Below, in pieces: positions 10,959-19,712 of a stretch of 64,000 nt of DNA. The DNA comes from Paenibacillus terrigena DSM 21567 (lineage in GTDB: Bacteria > Bacillota > Bacilli > Paenibacillales > Paenibacillaceae): the NCBI RefSeq assembly GCF_000374845.1, contig NZ_KB895413.1:186001-250000 (forward strand), written 5' to 3'. The position numbers and the translations under genes are program-made. How positions within the stretch are numbered: position 1 is the stretch's first letter; every line of letters begins with the position of its first letter. The notes under the pieces are model-generated. The model ran no database searches and had not been told where the DNA came from. It worked only from the letters and a program-made list of their open reading frames with translations.

Positions 10959-11396
10959 ATGCAAAAAATACTTGTACTCAATGGTCCTAATCTGAATATG
11001 CTCGGAATTCGAGAACCAGGCGTGTACGGTTCGGTAACATTGAAGGATATTGAATCCATGCTGCGCTCGCAAGCGGAATCGCTTGGACTAGCTGTGGATT
11101 TCTTTCAATCGAATCATGAAGGTGCGCTGATTGACCGTATCCAAGAAGCTTATCAACAGGTTGATGGGATTCTGATTAATCCCGGGGCGCTTACGCATTA
11201 CAGTTATGCGCTTCGTGATGCCATTAGCGGTGTAGCCATTCCAACGGTTGAGGTTCATATGTCGAATATCCATAAGCGGGAAGAGTTTCGGCACGTGTCT
11301 GTTACTGCACCCGTCGTCATTGGACAGATTGCCGGATTCGGTGCTGTAAGTTACGAATTAGGCCTACTCGCACTCTATCGTCATTTATCTGCATAA
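10959..11396 (+). CDS. aroQ: Type II 3-dehydroquinate dehydratase
   Basis: Converts 3-dehydroquinate to 3-dehydroshikimate in the shikimate pathway. 145 aa, the usual length. It shows the N-terminal [18 protein letters not shown] with the catalytic Tyr, the Asn in [10 protein letters not shown], and the [16 protein letters not shown] active-site segment. ATG 10959 follows GGGTGATG. Confidence 0.97.
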   Translation: MQKILVLNGPNLNMLGIREPGVYGSVTLKDIESMLRSQAESLGLAVDFFQSNHEGALIDRIQEAYQQVDGILINPGALTHYSYALRDAISGVAIPTVEVHMSNIHKREEFRHVSVTAPVVIGQIAGFGAVSYELGLLALYRHLSA

Positions 11397-11402
11397 GAGG
11401 TA

Positions 11403-11569
11403 GTTCAAAACGTCATCATTTGATCACGAAGTCATTCAAGAAGCATAATCAACATCGAATCTTGCGATCACCTTCGAAGTTCGGTACTCATTTAGGTTTC
11501 GCCTAAACTCCGTTCCTCCTTCTTCAGGTTCTCGCAACCTTCTCGGTGCTGAAATGCCGACTTTTGAAC
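11403..11569 (-). repeat. Interspersed structured repeat, copy A
   Basis: 167 bp between aroQ and pepP, bounded by GTTCAAAA (11403) and TTTTGAAC (ending 11569). Read on the minus strand its core is about 80-85% identical by eye to copy B at 15132-15280: CAGCACCGAGAAGG, an AGGTT-loop-AACCT hairpin, TTTAGG-loop-CCTAAA, and a closing GTGATC. The outer ends differ between the copies but are self-complementary within each. No open reading frame. Could be a MITE-like element or a structured RNA. Confidence 0.75.
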
Positions 11570-11617
11570 ACACATTAAAGACAGATCATTGGCATTTCAA
11601 TTTGGGATGAAAAGAGG

Positions 11618-12700
11618 ATGGAACAATTGGACAATAAACGCGTAGTTCAGCTTCGACAAGCGATGCAAGCTGCTCAATTAGAAGCAATTCTAATTACGAA
11701 CGAATATAATCGCCGTTATTTAACGGGGTTTACAGGAAGTTCCGGGTATGTCTTGATCACACGGGATAAAGCCTACTTCTTAACGGATTTCAGATATGTA
11801 GAGCAAGCGAACAACCAAGTGCAGGGCTATGATATTGTTCAGCACAAGGCGGTCGTCATGGATAGCGTTCGCGAATTGTTAGGCGGACAAGTGAAACGTC
11901 TTGGATTCGAACAAGCTCATGTGTCCTATGGGACGTATACGAAGTATGCGGAGCAACTCGCAGGGATTGAACTAATCCCGACATCAGACCTTGTTGAGGA
12001 TATCCGTAATTTCAAAGATGAGGAAGAACTCGCGATTATGCAAGAGGCTTGCGATTTGGCCGACCTTACGTTCGCGCATATTCTTCCGATGATCAAACCG
12101 GGTGTTACTGAAGAGTCACTTGCGCTAGAGATGGAAATGTTCATGCGTAAGAACGGTGCGACATCTTCTTCCTTTGACACGATCGTAGCTTCTGGGGAAC
12201 GCTCTGCGCTTCCGCATGGCGTAGCGAGTCCGCGTGTGATTCAAGGGAATGAATTGATTACGTTCGATTTCGGCGCGCTGTACAAAGGGTATTGCTCGGA
12301 TCTTACGCGTACAGTCGCTCTAGGAACACCGTCTGCGAAGCATCGCGAAATTTATGATATCGTTCTTGAGGCACAGCTCCATGCGGTCGAGAACATCCGA
12401 CCTGGGATGACTGGCAGTGAGGCAGATGCCTTGACGAGAGATATCATTACACGGTATGGTTATGGTGAATATTTTGGCCATAGTACCGGACACGGCCTTG
12501 GAATGGAGGTTCATGAATCGATCCGCGTTGCCAAGGGCAGTGATATGGTTTTAAAACCCGGGATGGTCGTTACTGTAGAGCCAGGCATTTATTTGCCAGG
12601 TATCGGCGGTGTACGCATCGAGGATGACATTGTCATCACGGAGACTGGGATTAAAATATTAACTCATTCGAAGAAAGACTATCTACAATTAGATATGTAA
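11618..12700 (+). CDS. pepP: Xaa-Pro aminopeptidase, M24 family
   Basis: Removes N-terminal residues next to proline from peptides in the cytoplasm (YqhT type). 360 aa. The creatinase-like N-terminal domain spans about 1-135; the pita-bread catalytic domain carries the dimetal ligands Asp (TFDFGA), Asp (CSDLTRT), His (GHGLGMEVHE), Glu (VEPGIY) and Glu (RIEDD). Probably one transcript with efp, 41 bases downstream. ATG 11618 follows AAAGAGG. Confidence 0.95.
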   Translation: MEQLDNKRVVQLRQAMQAAQLEAILITNEYNRRYLTGFTGSSGYVLITRDKAYFLTDFRYVEQANNQVQGYDIVQHKAVVMDSVRELLGGQVKRLGFEQAHVSYGTYTKYAEQLAGIELIPTSDLVEDIRNFKDEEELAIMQEACDLADLTFAHILPMIKPGVTEESLALEMEMFMRKNGATSSSFDTIVASGERSALPHGVASPRVIQGNELITFDFGALYKGYCSDLTRTVALGTPSAKHREIYDIVLEAQLHAVENIRPGMTGSEADALTRDIITRYGYGEYFGHSTGHGLGMEVHESIRVAKGSDMVLKPGMVVTVEPGIYLPGIGGVRIEDDIVITETGIKILTHSKKDYLQLDM

Positions 12701-12741
12701 GAATGGGCTAGGCAGGATACGAATTTTAGGAGGAATTTTTA

Positions 12742-13299
12742 GTGATTTCAGTAAATGATTTTAAGACAGGACTTACCGTAGAAGTAGAAGGCGATATTTT
12801 CACAGTCATTGACTTCCAACACGTTAAACCAGGTAAAGGTGCGGCTTTCGTTCGCTCGAAATTGAAAAACCTTCGCAACGGCAATACGGTTGAGCGCACA
12901 TTCCGTGCAGGCGAGACGATTGGTCGCGCACAAATCGATAACCGTGAAGTTCAATACTTATACAACAGTGGTACAGAATATACATTCATGGATAATGAGA
13001 CTTATGATCAATTCAGCTTGACTGCAGATCAGTTGGAATGGGAATTGAACTTCTTGCTTGAGAACATGAATGTAAAAATCGTTAGCTACAAAGGTGAAAT
13101 CCTCGGGATTAACATGCCGACAACGGTTGAGCTTAAAGTCGCTGAGACAGAGCCAGGCGTTAAAGGGAACACCGCACAAGGAGCAACGAAGAATGCGAAG
13201 CTGGAGACAGGTCATAACGTTCAAGTGCCTCTATTTATCAATGAAGGCGATGTCCTTATCATCGATACACGTGAAGGTAAATACAGCTCCCGCGCATAA
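12742..13299 (+). CDS. efp: Translation elongation factor P
   Basis: Rescues ribosomes stalled at polyproline. 185 aa, three beta-barrel domains. The tip of domain I reads KPGKGAAF, with Lys32 as the modifiable residue. It begins with GTG, six to eight bases after TTTAGGAGGAA. Confidence 0.98.
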   Translation: MISVNDFKTGLTVEVEGDIFTVIDFQHVKPGKGAAFVRSKLKNLRNGNTVERTFRAGETIGRAQIDNREVQYLYNSGTEYTFMDNETYDQFSLTADQLEWELNFLLENMNVKIVSYKGEILGINMPTTVELKVAETEPGVKGNTAQGATKNAKLETGHNVQVPLFINEGDVLIIDTREGKYSSRA

Positions 13300-13305
13300 G
13301 GAATA

Positions 13306-13358
13306 TATACAACAAACCCCTTTCAGCACCGATGGTGTCGAAAGGGGTTTGTTGTATA
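13306..13358 (+). terminator. efp: Very long perfect hairpin after efp
   Basis: A 19-bp uninterrupted stem (13306-13324 with 13340-13358) with a 15-base apical part that itself folds (AGCACC with GGTGT). There is no T tract directly after, so it may be an mRNA-stabilising or two-way terminating structure rather than a classic terminator. Confidence 0.7.
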
Positions 13359-13415
13359 ACTACCTCTATATGTAGGGGATATAGAGACCTGAATGAAGTT
13401 TAGCACTCGGGGTCC

Positions 13416-13646
13416 TTAGAACAAGGAAAGTGCTAGTGTATCCGATTCGCGCTTCGAATGAAGAATGGCTTCACAACCGATAATTTCAATACTAATTAAC
13501 GTATCCAAGCATTTTTTAATCGCTTTTTTTCCGGTTTTCATTTTGGAATCAAGGGCAGTTAATAATGCAGTTAGTGTTTTTTTATTCATCGATGTGTAGA
13601 ATACAGGAATTGTTTTATTCTGAAAGTTGATAAGTTGTTTTGTCAT
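13416..13646 (-). CDS. Small basic protein of unknown function
   Basis: 76 aa, starting MTKQLINFQNK at ATG 13646, preceded by a strong GGAGGTG site seven bases away. An alternative start three codons earlier lacks a site. Lys-rich and predicted helical, with two Cys residues. It stands alone on the minus strand between efp and lysC and I do not recognise it. The ribosome site and isolated position make it a likely real gene. Confidence 0.6.
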   Translation of the reverse strand: MTKQLINFQNKTIPVFYTSMNKKTLTALLTALDSKMKTGKKAIKKCLDTLISIEIIGCEAILHSKRESDTLALSLF

Positions 13647-13851
13647 AGGAGACACCTCCGAAATGATAAAGTTATTGAACTTATGACCCTATTGTACAGG
13701 GCGAACATTAAAACTATCTTAAAATTCTGTTAAAAGTATGTGAGAAATTACGAAAATATCGCGTTTTTCTTGTTTTTTTCCACAACACGGAAGGAATATG
13801 TTATAATATTCAAAATTATTATACAGTTGTTCAATAGGGAGTGAGACAACA

Positions 13852-15105
13852 TTGGCTTTATTCGTCATGAAATTTGGGGGTAGCTCTGTTGGAGACACGG
13901 AGCGAATGAAGCGCGTTGCTAGACGAATTGTAGAGAAAAAAGAAGCTGGAAACCGCTGTGTCATTGTTGTATCTGCCATGGGAGACACCACGGATGATCT
14001 GATCGATCAATCCAAATTGCTTAATCCGAATCCACCTGCGCGTGAGATGGATATGTTGCTCACGACCGGAGAACAGATCTCAGTCGCGCTATTGTCAATG
14101 GCGATCCATCAGTTAGGTCATGAAGCCATTTCTTTTACTGGATGGCAAGCTGGCTTCCGGACAGAGGCTGTACACGGAAAAGCACGGATTACAGATATTC
14201 AACCCGAACGTATCGATGCAGCATTAAATGAAGGAAAGATTGTAGTCGTGGCAGGGTTCCAAGGCATGTCCGATGAGGGTGAGATTACGACCTTTGGACG
14301 CGGCGGATCAGATACGACGGCCGTTGCGCTGGCAGCAGCGATCAAGGCTGATGTATGTGAGATTTATACGGATGTGAACGGAATTTACTCGACAGATCCA
14401 CGAGTTGTCAATTGCGCTCGTAAATTGGATGAGATTTCGTATGATGAAATGCTCGAATTAGCGAATCTTGGCGCAGCGGTACTTCACCCGCGTGCTGTTG
14501 AATATGCGAAGCATAATAATGTATGTCTAGTGGTTAGATCAAGCTTTACTGATAATGAGGGTACGGTCGTTAAGGAGGAGACAGTCATGGAACAGGGCGT
14601 AGTGGTAAGCGGAATCGCATTTGATAAGAACGTGGCAAGAATTAGTATTCTTGGCGTACCGGATTTGCCGGGGGTATTGGCACAAGTATTTACAGCACTT
14701 GCGAATGCAGGCGTTAACGTAGATATTATTGTACAGAGTGGTGTTCAGAACGGAACGGCAGATTTCTCCTTTACGGTAAACTTGACGGATTGCGAACAAG
14801 CGATCGAAGTCATCCGTGGTATTCGTGAGGAAGTTCCTTATGATCATGTCACATCGGAGACGAATCTGGTGAAGGTATCGATCGTTGGTGCAGGAATGGT
14901 CAGCAACCCAGGGGTAGCAGCGAAAATGTTCGAAGTGATCTCCCAGCAAGGGGTAAGCATCAAGATGGTAAGTACATCCGAGATCAAGACGTCTTGCGTG
15001 ATCGATAGCGAGAAATTGCATGAGATCGTACGCGCGTTGCACACAGCTTATGGTCTTGACACAGCAGAACAGGCCGTTGTTGGCGGCCCGCAAGTTCGTC
15101 GCTAA
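13852..15105 (+). CDS. lysC: Aspartokinase, LysC type (alpha subunit)
   Basis: Phosphorylates aspartate, the first step towards lysine, methionine, threonine, diaminopimelate and dipicolinate. 417 aa. The kinase domain begins MKFGGSSVG and carries REMDMLLTTGEQ and GRGGSDTTAVALA; two ACT domains follow from about 270. Starts with TTG 13852 after AGGGAGTGAG. A TATAAT box lies at 13802-13807. There is no lysine riboswitch-like leader in the about 200 bases upstream. Similar to B. subtilis aspartokinase II, a heterotetramer of full-length and internally initiated chains. Confidence 0.95.
   Translation: MALFVMKFGGSSVGDTERMKRVARRIVEKKEAGNRCVIVVSAMGDTTDDLIDQSKLLNPNPPAREMDMLLTTGEQISVALLSMAIHQLGHEAISFTGWQAGFRTEAVHGKARITDIQPERIDAALNEGKIVVVAGFQGMSDEGEITTFGRGGSDTTAVALAAAIKADVCEIYTDVNGIYSTDPRVVNCARKLDEISYDEMLELANLGAAVLHPRAVEYAKHNNVCLVVRSSFTDNEGTVVKEETVMEQGVVVSGIAFDKNVARISILGVPDLPGVLAQVFTALANAGVNVDIIVQSGVQNGTADFSFTVNLTDCEQAIEVIRGIREEVPYDHVTSETNLVKVSIVGAGMVSNPGVAAKMFEVISQQGVSIKMVSTSEIKTSCVIDSEKLHEIVRALHTAYGLDTAEQAVVGGPQVRR
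14587..15105 (+). CDS. lysC: Aspartokinase beta subunit from an internal start
   Basis: In-frame ATG 14587 (residue 246) is preceded by TAAGGAGGAG at 14571-14580, a near-perfect ribosome site six bases away, inside the lysC coding frame. It would give a 172-aa chain containing only the ACT regulatory region. B. subtilis LysC is known to make such a beta subunit by internal initiation, so this is a strongly supported second product. Confidence 0.85.
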   Translation: MEQGVVVSGIAFDKNVARISILGVPDLPGVLAQVFTALANAGVNVDIIVQSGVQNGTADFSFTVNLTDCEQAIEVIRGIREEVPYDHVTSETNLVKVSIVGAGMVSNPGVAAKMFEVISQQGVSIKMVSTSEIKTSCVIDSEKLHEIVRALHTAYGLDTAEQAVVGGPQVRR

Positions 15106-15131
15106 TATTATAAATTTATAAAAAGCCGCTA

Positions 15132-15280
15132 GCGGCTTATCAGCACCGAGAAGGTTGCGAGAAGCCGAAGAAGGAGAAGCGGAGTTTAGGCAAAACCTAA
15201 ATGAGCACCGGACTTCGAACTTGAACGCAAGATTCGACGTCGAGTCAGCATCCCTGAAATACATCGTGATCATAAGCCGC
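15132..15280 (+). repeat. Interspersed structured repeat, copy B
   Basis: 149 bp after lysC, bounded by GCGGCTTAT (15132-15140) and ATAAGCCGC (15272-15280). The core matches copy A (11403-11569) in the opposite orientation. A perfect 8-bp palindrome, AAGCCGCT/AGCGGCTT (15123-15138), overlaps its left edge and may serve as lysC terminator. Confidence 0.75.
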
Positions 15281-15284
15281 CGCT

Positions 15285-15749
15285 CTAGAGGATGCGGTTG
15301 AGGATGATCTGGATGAGCTTCATAATGACCGCAGTAAGTCCCGCAGCCATTAAGGGACCTACAGGTATTCCTTTGAAGAACGTAATACCGATAATTGAAC
15401 CAAGTACTAGACCCACAATGATTTGTGGGTCTATTTTTAATGTTTCAAGCCCTTTGGCGTTCATAATGGTCGCAATTGCACCGCCCGCGATGGCGACGAG
15501 GCCTGGCCAAGATGTGATTGTAGCCCAGACATCTTTAGTTGCAATGCGCCCAGATACGAAAGGGACAAGTACGCCCATCGTGAGAAATAGCAGCCCAAGC
15601 TCCAGACCCCGACGTTCAATTGTCGGCAAATAGCGGTCCAGATGGACCAGCTTCACGATCAAGAGCAGGCAGGCTGCTGTTGTTATAATAGATGAGCGGC
15701 TAATTAAGCCGATGATAATAAGCACAACCATAATGATTTCGCCGTTCAT
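15285..15749 (-). CDS. ytwI: DUF441 membrane protein, YtwI-like
   Basis: 154 aa, about four transmembrane segments, Gly-rich C-terminal half with the pattern [12 protein letters not shown] and [20 protein letters not shown] found in the family. Function unknown. I chose ATG 15749 (MNGEIIMVV) after CAGGGGCG; ten further upstream codons are open but lack a site. Confidence 0.85.
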   Translation of the reverse strand: MNGEIIMVVLIIIGLISRSSIITTAACLLLIVKLVHLDRYLPTIERRGLELGLLFLTMGVLVPFVSGRIATKDVWATITSWPGLVAIAGGAIATIMNAKGLETLKIDPQIIVGLVLGSIIGITFFKGIPVGPLMAAGLTAVIMKLIQIILNRIL

Positions 15750-15833
15750 CGTAACGCCCCTGTCCCACTTGGATTTCATAGAGTAAGTGTATGAACAGCA
15801 GCTTGTTTTAGAACTATTACCCGTAGGAAGAGA

Positions 15834-16583
15834 CTACCTGAATAATAGTGGCGAATTCTGCGCGAATGGCTTCATCGCTGCTGGTTGACCCGAGATGTAA
15901 GGAACAAGCGGAACGGAGTTCACCCCAGCACAGTACTCGACATCCTCAGCGAACCCAATCTTCGTCAATCTTCGCCCGCCTGCGCAATGCATCAGGGCTT
16001 GCAGAATGCGATCTTCATGTTGGATATATGCACTATGCATGGCTAATCCGAAATCGTTCACTTGAATCACGGCATCCAAATCACTCTGTTTCATAAGTTC
16101 GTCAATGATCAATCCTGCACAGAGACCGTCTTCCAGAGCGAATACATCTTGTGCGCCTGCACAGAGAAGGACAATATCTTTACGCAGCTGCAAAGCAACA
16201 TTTGCGCAGGCGGAAGCATTGATGAGCGCACCCGCTAGAATATGCGACGCTTTGTGTGATTTCTGGATGCCTCGGGTACCATTGGTTGTGGTGAGAATGA
16301 CTCTCTTATCTAGAATTTCTTCCGTCATGTATTCATAAGGTGAATTCCCCGCATGAAATCCAGCGATTCTTCGACAGAATCGCTCACCTCCGAGAATGTC
16401 GCCCGTTTGTTGACAAGATCTTGCTTGCTGAACCGTCTCTACAGGCAGAACCTCGCTCGCGCCATGTGCTAATGCGGTAATAATCGTACTCGTCGCGCGT
16501 AGAACGTCAATGACGATCGCTGTTTTATGAATAAAATCATCCGATCTCGCCTCGTTAACACTGGCGATCACATCTACCTGCAT
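15834..16583 (-). CDS. comB: 2-phosphosulfolactate phosphatase
   Basis: ComB family, 249 aa, which removes phosphate from 2-phosphosulfolactate to give sulfolactate. Recognised by VIDVLRATSTI near residues 25-35, HAGNSPYEY and TTTNGTRGI. Sulfolactate is an abundant spore solute in Bacillus, and the gene lies next to comA and close to the sporulation operon spoIIIA. The stop of comA lies 21 bases before its start, so the two form an operon. Confidence 0.93.
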   Translation of the reverse strand: MQVDVIASVNEARSDDFIHKTAIVIDVLRATSTIITALAHGASEVLPVETVQQARSCQQTGDILGGERFCRRIAGFHAGNSPYEYMTEEILDKRVILTTTNGTRGIQKSHKASHILAGALINASACANVALQLRKDIVLLCAGAQDVFALEDGLCAGLIIDELMKQSDLDAVIQVNDFGLAMHSAYIQHEDRILQALMHCAGGRRLTKIGFAEDVEYCAGVNSVPLVPYISGQPAAMKPFAQNSPLLFR

Positions 16584-16604
16584 GATTTTTCACTCCTAAA
16601 TAAG

Positions 16605-17423
16605 TTAAATACTATAATCGTAGGATTGATGTAGAAGCTCGAACGTGTCGGATCGCAGTCCCCGTCTCAGCGCTTCAAGCGACATAACCTCTTGCGGAGG
16701 GATGTTGCCGAGGTTGACTTTTGGACCCAATTGCTGAATGAGATAGAGCTGTTGGCTCTTCAGCGGTGCTTCCCACAATACCCAGTCCATATTGGGTATA
16801 TGCAGCAGCGTCCGTTCGAATTCCTCTTCTTTACAATCACCCTGCTCATTATAAATACCTACACCCATCCCGGACTCCCGTCCCTCAATGGTAATTAACT
16901 CCGAGCCGTGATCATGATCTTCATAGATTGTATTTAACAGCTCGGTATAATCAATGCTCTGGCCTGTTAATTTCTTCCCATATTCTGAGAACACATGAAG
17001 TCCTTGATCGATTCCACGCTCAATCAGTTCCGTTCGGAGCTGACGTGAGATATCGATTGTACCGTCGGAGACTTCTACCCCTGTAAATCCCAAATCCACG
17101 ATCGTATCAAAGAAAGAAGATACGACACCCTGCTGTACGGCAACTTCAAGAAAAGTTCCACCCGGAATAAGACAAATGCCGTACTTTTTGGCTAACTCGG
17201 CTTTTTGTCGAATAATCTCAACAGGATACAACGGCGATGTTCCGAAACCAAGCTTGAGGATATCGATATAACCACCGACGGTGTGCATCAAATCTTCGAA
17301 TGCTCGCGGCCCAAGCCCCTTATCAATCACCATTGTTTTGCCTGTTGTTCTAGGTTTTTGCATACGTACATTGGAGGGATCCGCTAGACGGGGATGCCAA
17401 CACGGACTAGTTATGACTTCCAT
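16605..17423 (-). CDS. comA: Phosphosulfolactate synthase
   Basis: Adds sulfite to phosphoenolpyruvate to make (R)-phosphosulfolactate. 272 aa, TIM-barrel family; motifs include TMVIDKGLG, DILKLGFGTS, LIPGGTFLEVA and ITIEGRESGMG. I chose ATG 17423 (MEVITSP), just after AAGGAGCG, rather than the ATG 12 codons upstream, which has no site. First gene of a two-gene minus-strand operon with comB, divergent from yqhV and spoIIIA. Confidence 0.93.
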   Translation of the reverse strand: MEVITSPCWHPRLADPSNVRMQKPRTTGKTMVIDKGLGPRAFEDLMHTVGGYIDILKLGFGTSPLYPVEIIRQKAELAKKYGICLIPGGTFLEVAVQQGVVSSFFDTIVDLGFTGVEVSDGTIDISRQLRTELIERGIDQGLHVFSEYGKKLTGQSIDYTELLNTIYEDHDHGSELITIEGRESGMGVGIYNEQGDCKEEEFERTLLHIPNMDWVLWEAPLKSQQLYLIQQLGPKVNLGNIPPQEVMSLEALRRGLRSDTFELLHQSYDYSI

Positions 17424-17528
17424 ATTCAACGCTCCTTCATGTTGCCTGAATGAATTCATGCAAGCAATATATGCGACTTCTCCTAGTCAGGTGCCTATTC
17501 CAATCTTAATTTCGACATGAACGAGTTG

Positions 17529-17557
17529 ACCTATTTGAAGACAAGCGTGCATACATT
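17529..17557 (+). promoter_or_regulatory. Possible sigma-E promoter for yqhV-spoIIIA
   Basis: CATACATT (17550-17557) matches the sigma-E -10 CATACANT; ACCTATT (17529-17535) stands 14 bases upstream as a weak -35. spoIIIA is sigma-E dependent in B. subtilis. A TTGACC at 17526 could instead give a sigma-A promoter. Confidence 0.4.
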
Positions 17558-17587
17558 AAATGAAATCGAAGGAAGGGGGTGTATGGA

Positions 17588-17854
17588 ATGCTGAATAAGA
17601 TTGTACTCAGTATGGCAACGCTTCGCATGATTTCAGGATCTCTCGAGATTATCGCAGCATTGCTGATGCTTCGATTTAATCAAGTGGAGAAAGCATTGAT
17701 CGTGAATAGTTCGCTTGCATTAGTCGGACCGCTCGTCTTAATTACAACCACCACGATTGGATTTGTTGGGGTCGCGGAGAAGCTCTCGTGGGATAAGATC
17801 GGTTGGGTACTGCTCGGCATTAGCTTCATTCTTTTTGGAATCTTCAAAAAATAG
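17588..17854 (+). CDS. yqhV: YqhV family membrane protein (DUF2619)
   Basis: 88 aa with three hydrophobic segments (about 8-28, 38-55, 65-85). Conserved directly upstream of spoIIIAA in Bacillales; function unknown. ATG 17588 lies about nine bases after GAAGGGGG; a GTG at 17579 overlaps the site and is unlikely. Confidence 0.85.
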   Translation: MLNKIVLSMATLRMISGSLEIIAALLMLRFNQVEKALIVNSSLALVGPLVLITTTTIGFVGVAEKLSWDKIGWVLLGISFILFGIFKK

Positions 17855-17930
17855 GACGAGATTAGGCATAAAAGCTTCGAACAAGCATACATATGTGGTA
17901 AACGCTAGGACAACTATGGGGGTTCTTTCG

Positions 17931-18932
17931 ATGAAAAGTACAACGTGGGTATCCATATTTCCAAGTAGTATTCAGGAGTTGTTGAGCAAATTGCCTGAGC
18001 CCATCCTTGATCGCATTGAAGAAGTTCGCGTGCGACAGGAACGCCCCTTGGAACTGAATTATGCAGGGCAATTCCATTACGTAAGCCGGCGCGGGGTGTT
18101 AACGGATGTACCACATGAGGGATACAGACCAACAAGAGAGGATGGCAATCGGCTGCTCGATTTCATCACGAACCATTCTTTGTACACGATGGAAGAGGAA
18201 CTTCGTAAGGGATACATCACAATTCAAGGCGGCCATCGGATTGGACTTGCCGGACGAGCCGTACTCACGAAGGGACATGTCGATCACTTACGCGATATTA
18301 CAAGCTTCAATATTCGGATAGCCCGTGAAATGCAGGGTGTTGGAGATTCTATTATTCCCTACTTACTCGATTTTCGGCACCAGACGGTCAATCACACGTT
18401 GATCGTATCGCCGCCTCAACATGGAAAGACGACCCTGATTCGTGATTTGGCTCGGCTCATGAGTACTGGCCAGTGGAGACATCCAGAAGCGAAATGGAAG
18501 GGATTGAAGGTAGGCGTTGTCGATGAACGTTCCGAGATTGCAGGTTGTATGAAAGGTGTACCAAGCTTTGATGTCGGCCCGAGAACAGATGTGCTGGATG
18601 GTTGCCCGAAAGCCGAAGGGATGATGATGATGATTCGCTCGATGTCACCAGATGTCATGCTCGTCGATGAGATTGGCCGCCCTGAAGATGCAGAGGCCAT
18701 TCGTGAAGCACTCCATGCAGGGATTCGAGTCATTGCAACCGCACACGGCGGAGAACTCGAGGATGTGCTCCGCAGACCGGTTCTGAACAAGCTGATGTCG
18801 GACGAACTCTTCCAGTCTTACGTTGTACTCAGACGTTCTGGTCGAGGGATGAGCAGACGCTTCTATGATGCTAGACGAAGACTTCTGCACCCCGATGGAC
18901 TAGCTATGAAGGGCGGCGGGATGGATGGTTAA
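17931..18932 (+). CDS. spoIIIAA: Stage III sporulation protein AA, ATPase
   Basis: Cytoplasmic secretion-type ATPase that powers or regulates the SpoIIIA-SpoIIQ channel between mother cell and forespore. 333 aa. P-loop SPPQHGKTT is near nt 18408-18434; Walker B-like DVMLVDEIG follows. The start ATG 17931 has a GGGGG site; open frame extends further upstream but overlaps yqhV in another frame and is not coding. Overlaps spoIIIAB by eight bases. Confidence 0.95.
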   Translation: MKSTTWVSIFPSSIQELLSKLPEPILDRIEEVRVRQERPLELNYAGQFHYVSRRGVLTDVPHEGYRPTREDGNRLLDFITNHSLYTMEEELRKGYITIQGGHRIGLAGRAVLTKGHVDHLRDITSFNIRIAREMQGVGDSIIPYLLDFRHQTVNHTLIVSPPQHGKTTLIRDLARLMSTGQWRHPEAKWKGLKVGVVDERSEIAGCMKGVPSFDVGPRTDVLDGCPKAEGMMMMIRSMSPDVMLVDEIGRPEDAEAIREALHAGIRVIATAHGGELEDVLRRPVLNKLMSDELFQSYVVLRRSGRGMSRRFYDARRRLLHPDGLAMKGGGMDG

Positions 18933-19446
18933 ATTAATCGGTGCTGTTTTGGTGATCGTATCAGGAACTTTATTCGGCTTCTATCAAGCGGCACAATTCG
19001 CGAACCGACCGAAACAAATTCGAGCCTTCATCTTGGCACTTCAGCGATTGGAGACGGAAATCCTGTACGGCTTCACACCGCTAGCGGATGCACTGGGTAA
19101 AATAGGGCAGCAGCTCACAGATCCGTTGAAGTCGATTTTTACAGAAGCCGCGAGGCGGTTAACGGATCATCGGTCGAGCGTCACTGCCCAAGAGAGTTGG
19201 CAGTTCGCCGTTGAAGAACAGTGGAAACACACTGCGATGAAACAGAGTGAGAAGAATATCATCTATCAGTTCGGCTTCACCCTTGGAACAAGTGATAGGA
19301 ACGACCAAATTAAGCATATACGCCTTGCCATCAATCAATTGCAGCATGAAGAAGCAGCGGCACAGAATGAACAAGGTCGTTATGAGAAAATGTGCAGAAG
19401 CCTCGGACTTCTCGCCGGTGCATTAATCGTTATTTTGATCTACTAA
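18925..19446 (+). CDS. spoIIIAB: Stage III sporulation protein AB
   Basis: 173 aa, one N-terminal and one C-terminal hydrophobic segment around a helical domain, as in the type II secretion GspF-like SpoIIIAB. Conserved opening IGAVLVIVSGTLFGFYQA and LQRLETEILYG. Component of the SpoIIIA complex in the mother-cell membrane. Confidence 0.94.
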   Translation: MVKLIGAVLVIVSGTLFGFYQAAQFANRPKQIRAFILALQRLETEILYGFTPLADALGKIGQQLTDPLKSIFTEAARRLTDHRSSVTAQESWQFAVEEQWKHTAMKQSEKNIIYQFGFTLGTSDRNDQIKHIRLAINQLQHEEAAAQNEQGRYEKMCRSLGLLAGALIVILIY

Positions 19447-19500
19447 CAATCTACTTCCACCTGCATAAGAGAGAAGTAGATTTGGAGAGGTGCCAAAGGG

Positions 19501-19704
19501 ATGAACATAGATGTAGGCGCAATTTTTCAAATTGCAGGAATCGGCATCATCATTGCAATGATTCATACAGTGTTGAAGCAAATGGGCAAAGAGGATATGG
19601 CACATTGGGTGACGGTCATCGGCTTCGTCGTCGTATTGTTCATGGTCGTTCGGCTCCTCAATGATTTATTTCAAGAGATTAAGACGATCTTTCTCTTTCA
19701 GTAG
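19501..19704 (+). CDS. spoIIIAC: Stage III sporulation protein AC
   Basis: 67 aa small membrane protein with two helices; reads DVGAIFQIAGIGIIIAM and ends just before spoIIIAD. Standard length and order within spoIIIA. Confidence 0.94.
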   Translation: MNIDVGAIFQIAGIGIIIAMIHTVLKQMGKEDMAHWVTVIGFVVVLFMVVRLLNDLFQEIKTIFLFQ

Positions 19705-19712
19705 GTGATGAG

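Noticed and set aside
13652-13851. Lysine riboswitch before lysC
   Set aside because: The leader is too short and AT-rich, with none of the conserved lysine-riboswitch blocks.
14539-15273. 244-codon frame on the minus strand opposite lysC
   Set aside because: Shadow of the lysC coding frame, with no ribosome site and Cys/Arg-rich composition.
17757-17930. Upstream extension of spoIIIAA
   Set aside because: Lies inside yqhV in another frame; the SD supports ATG 17931.
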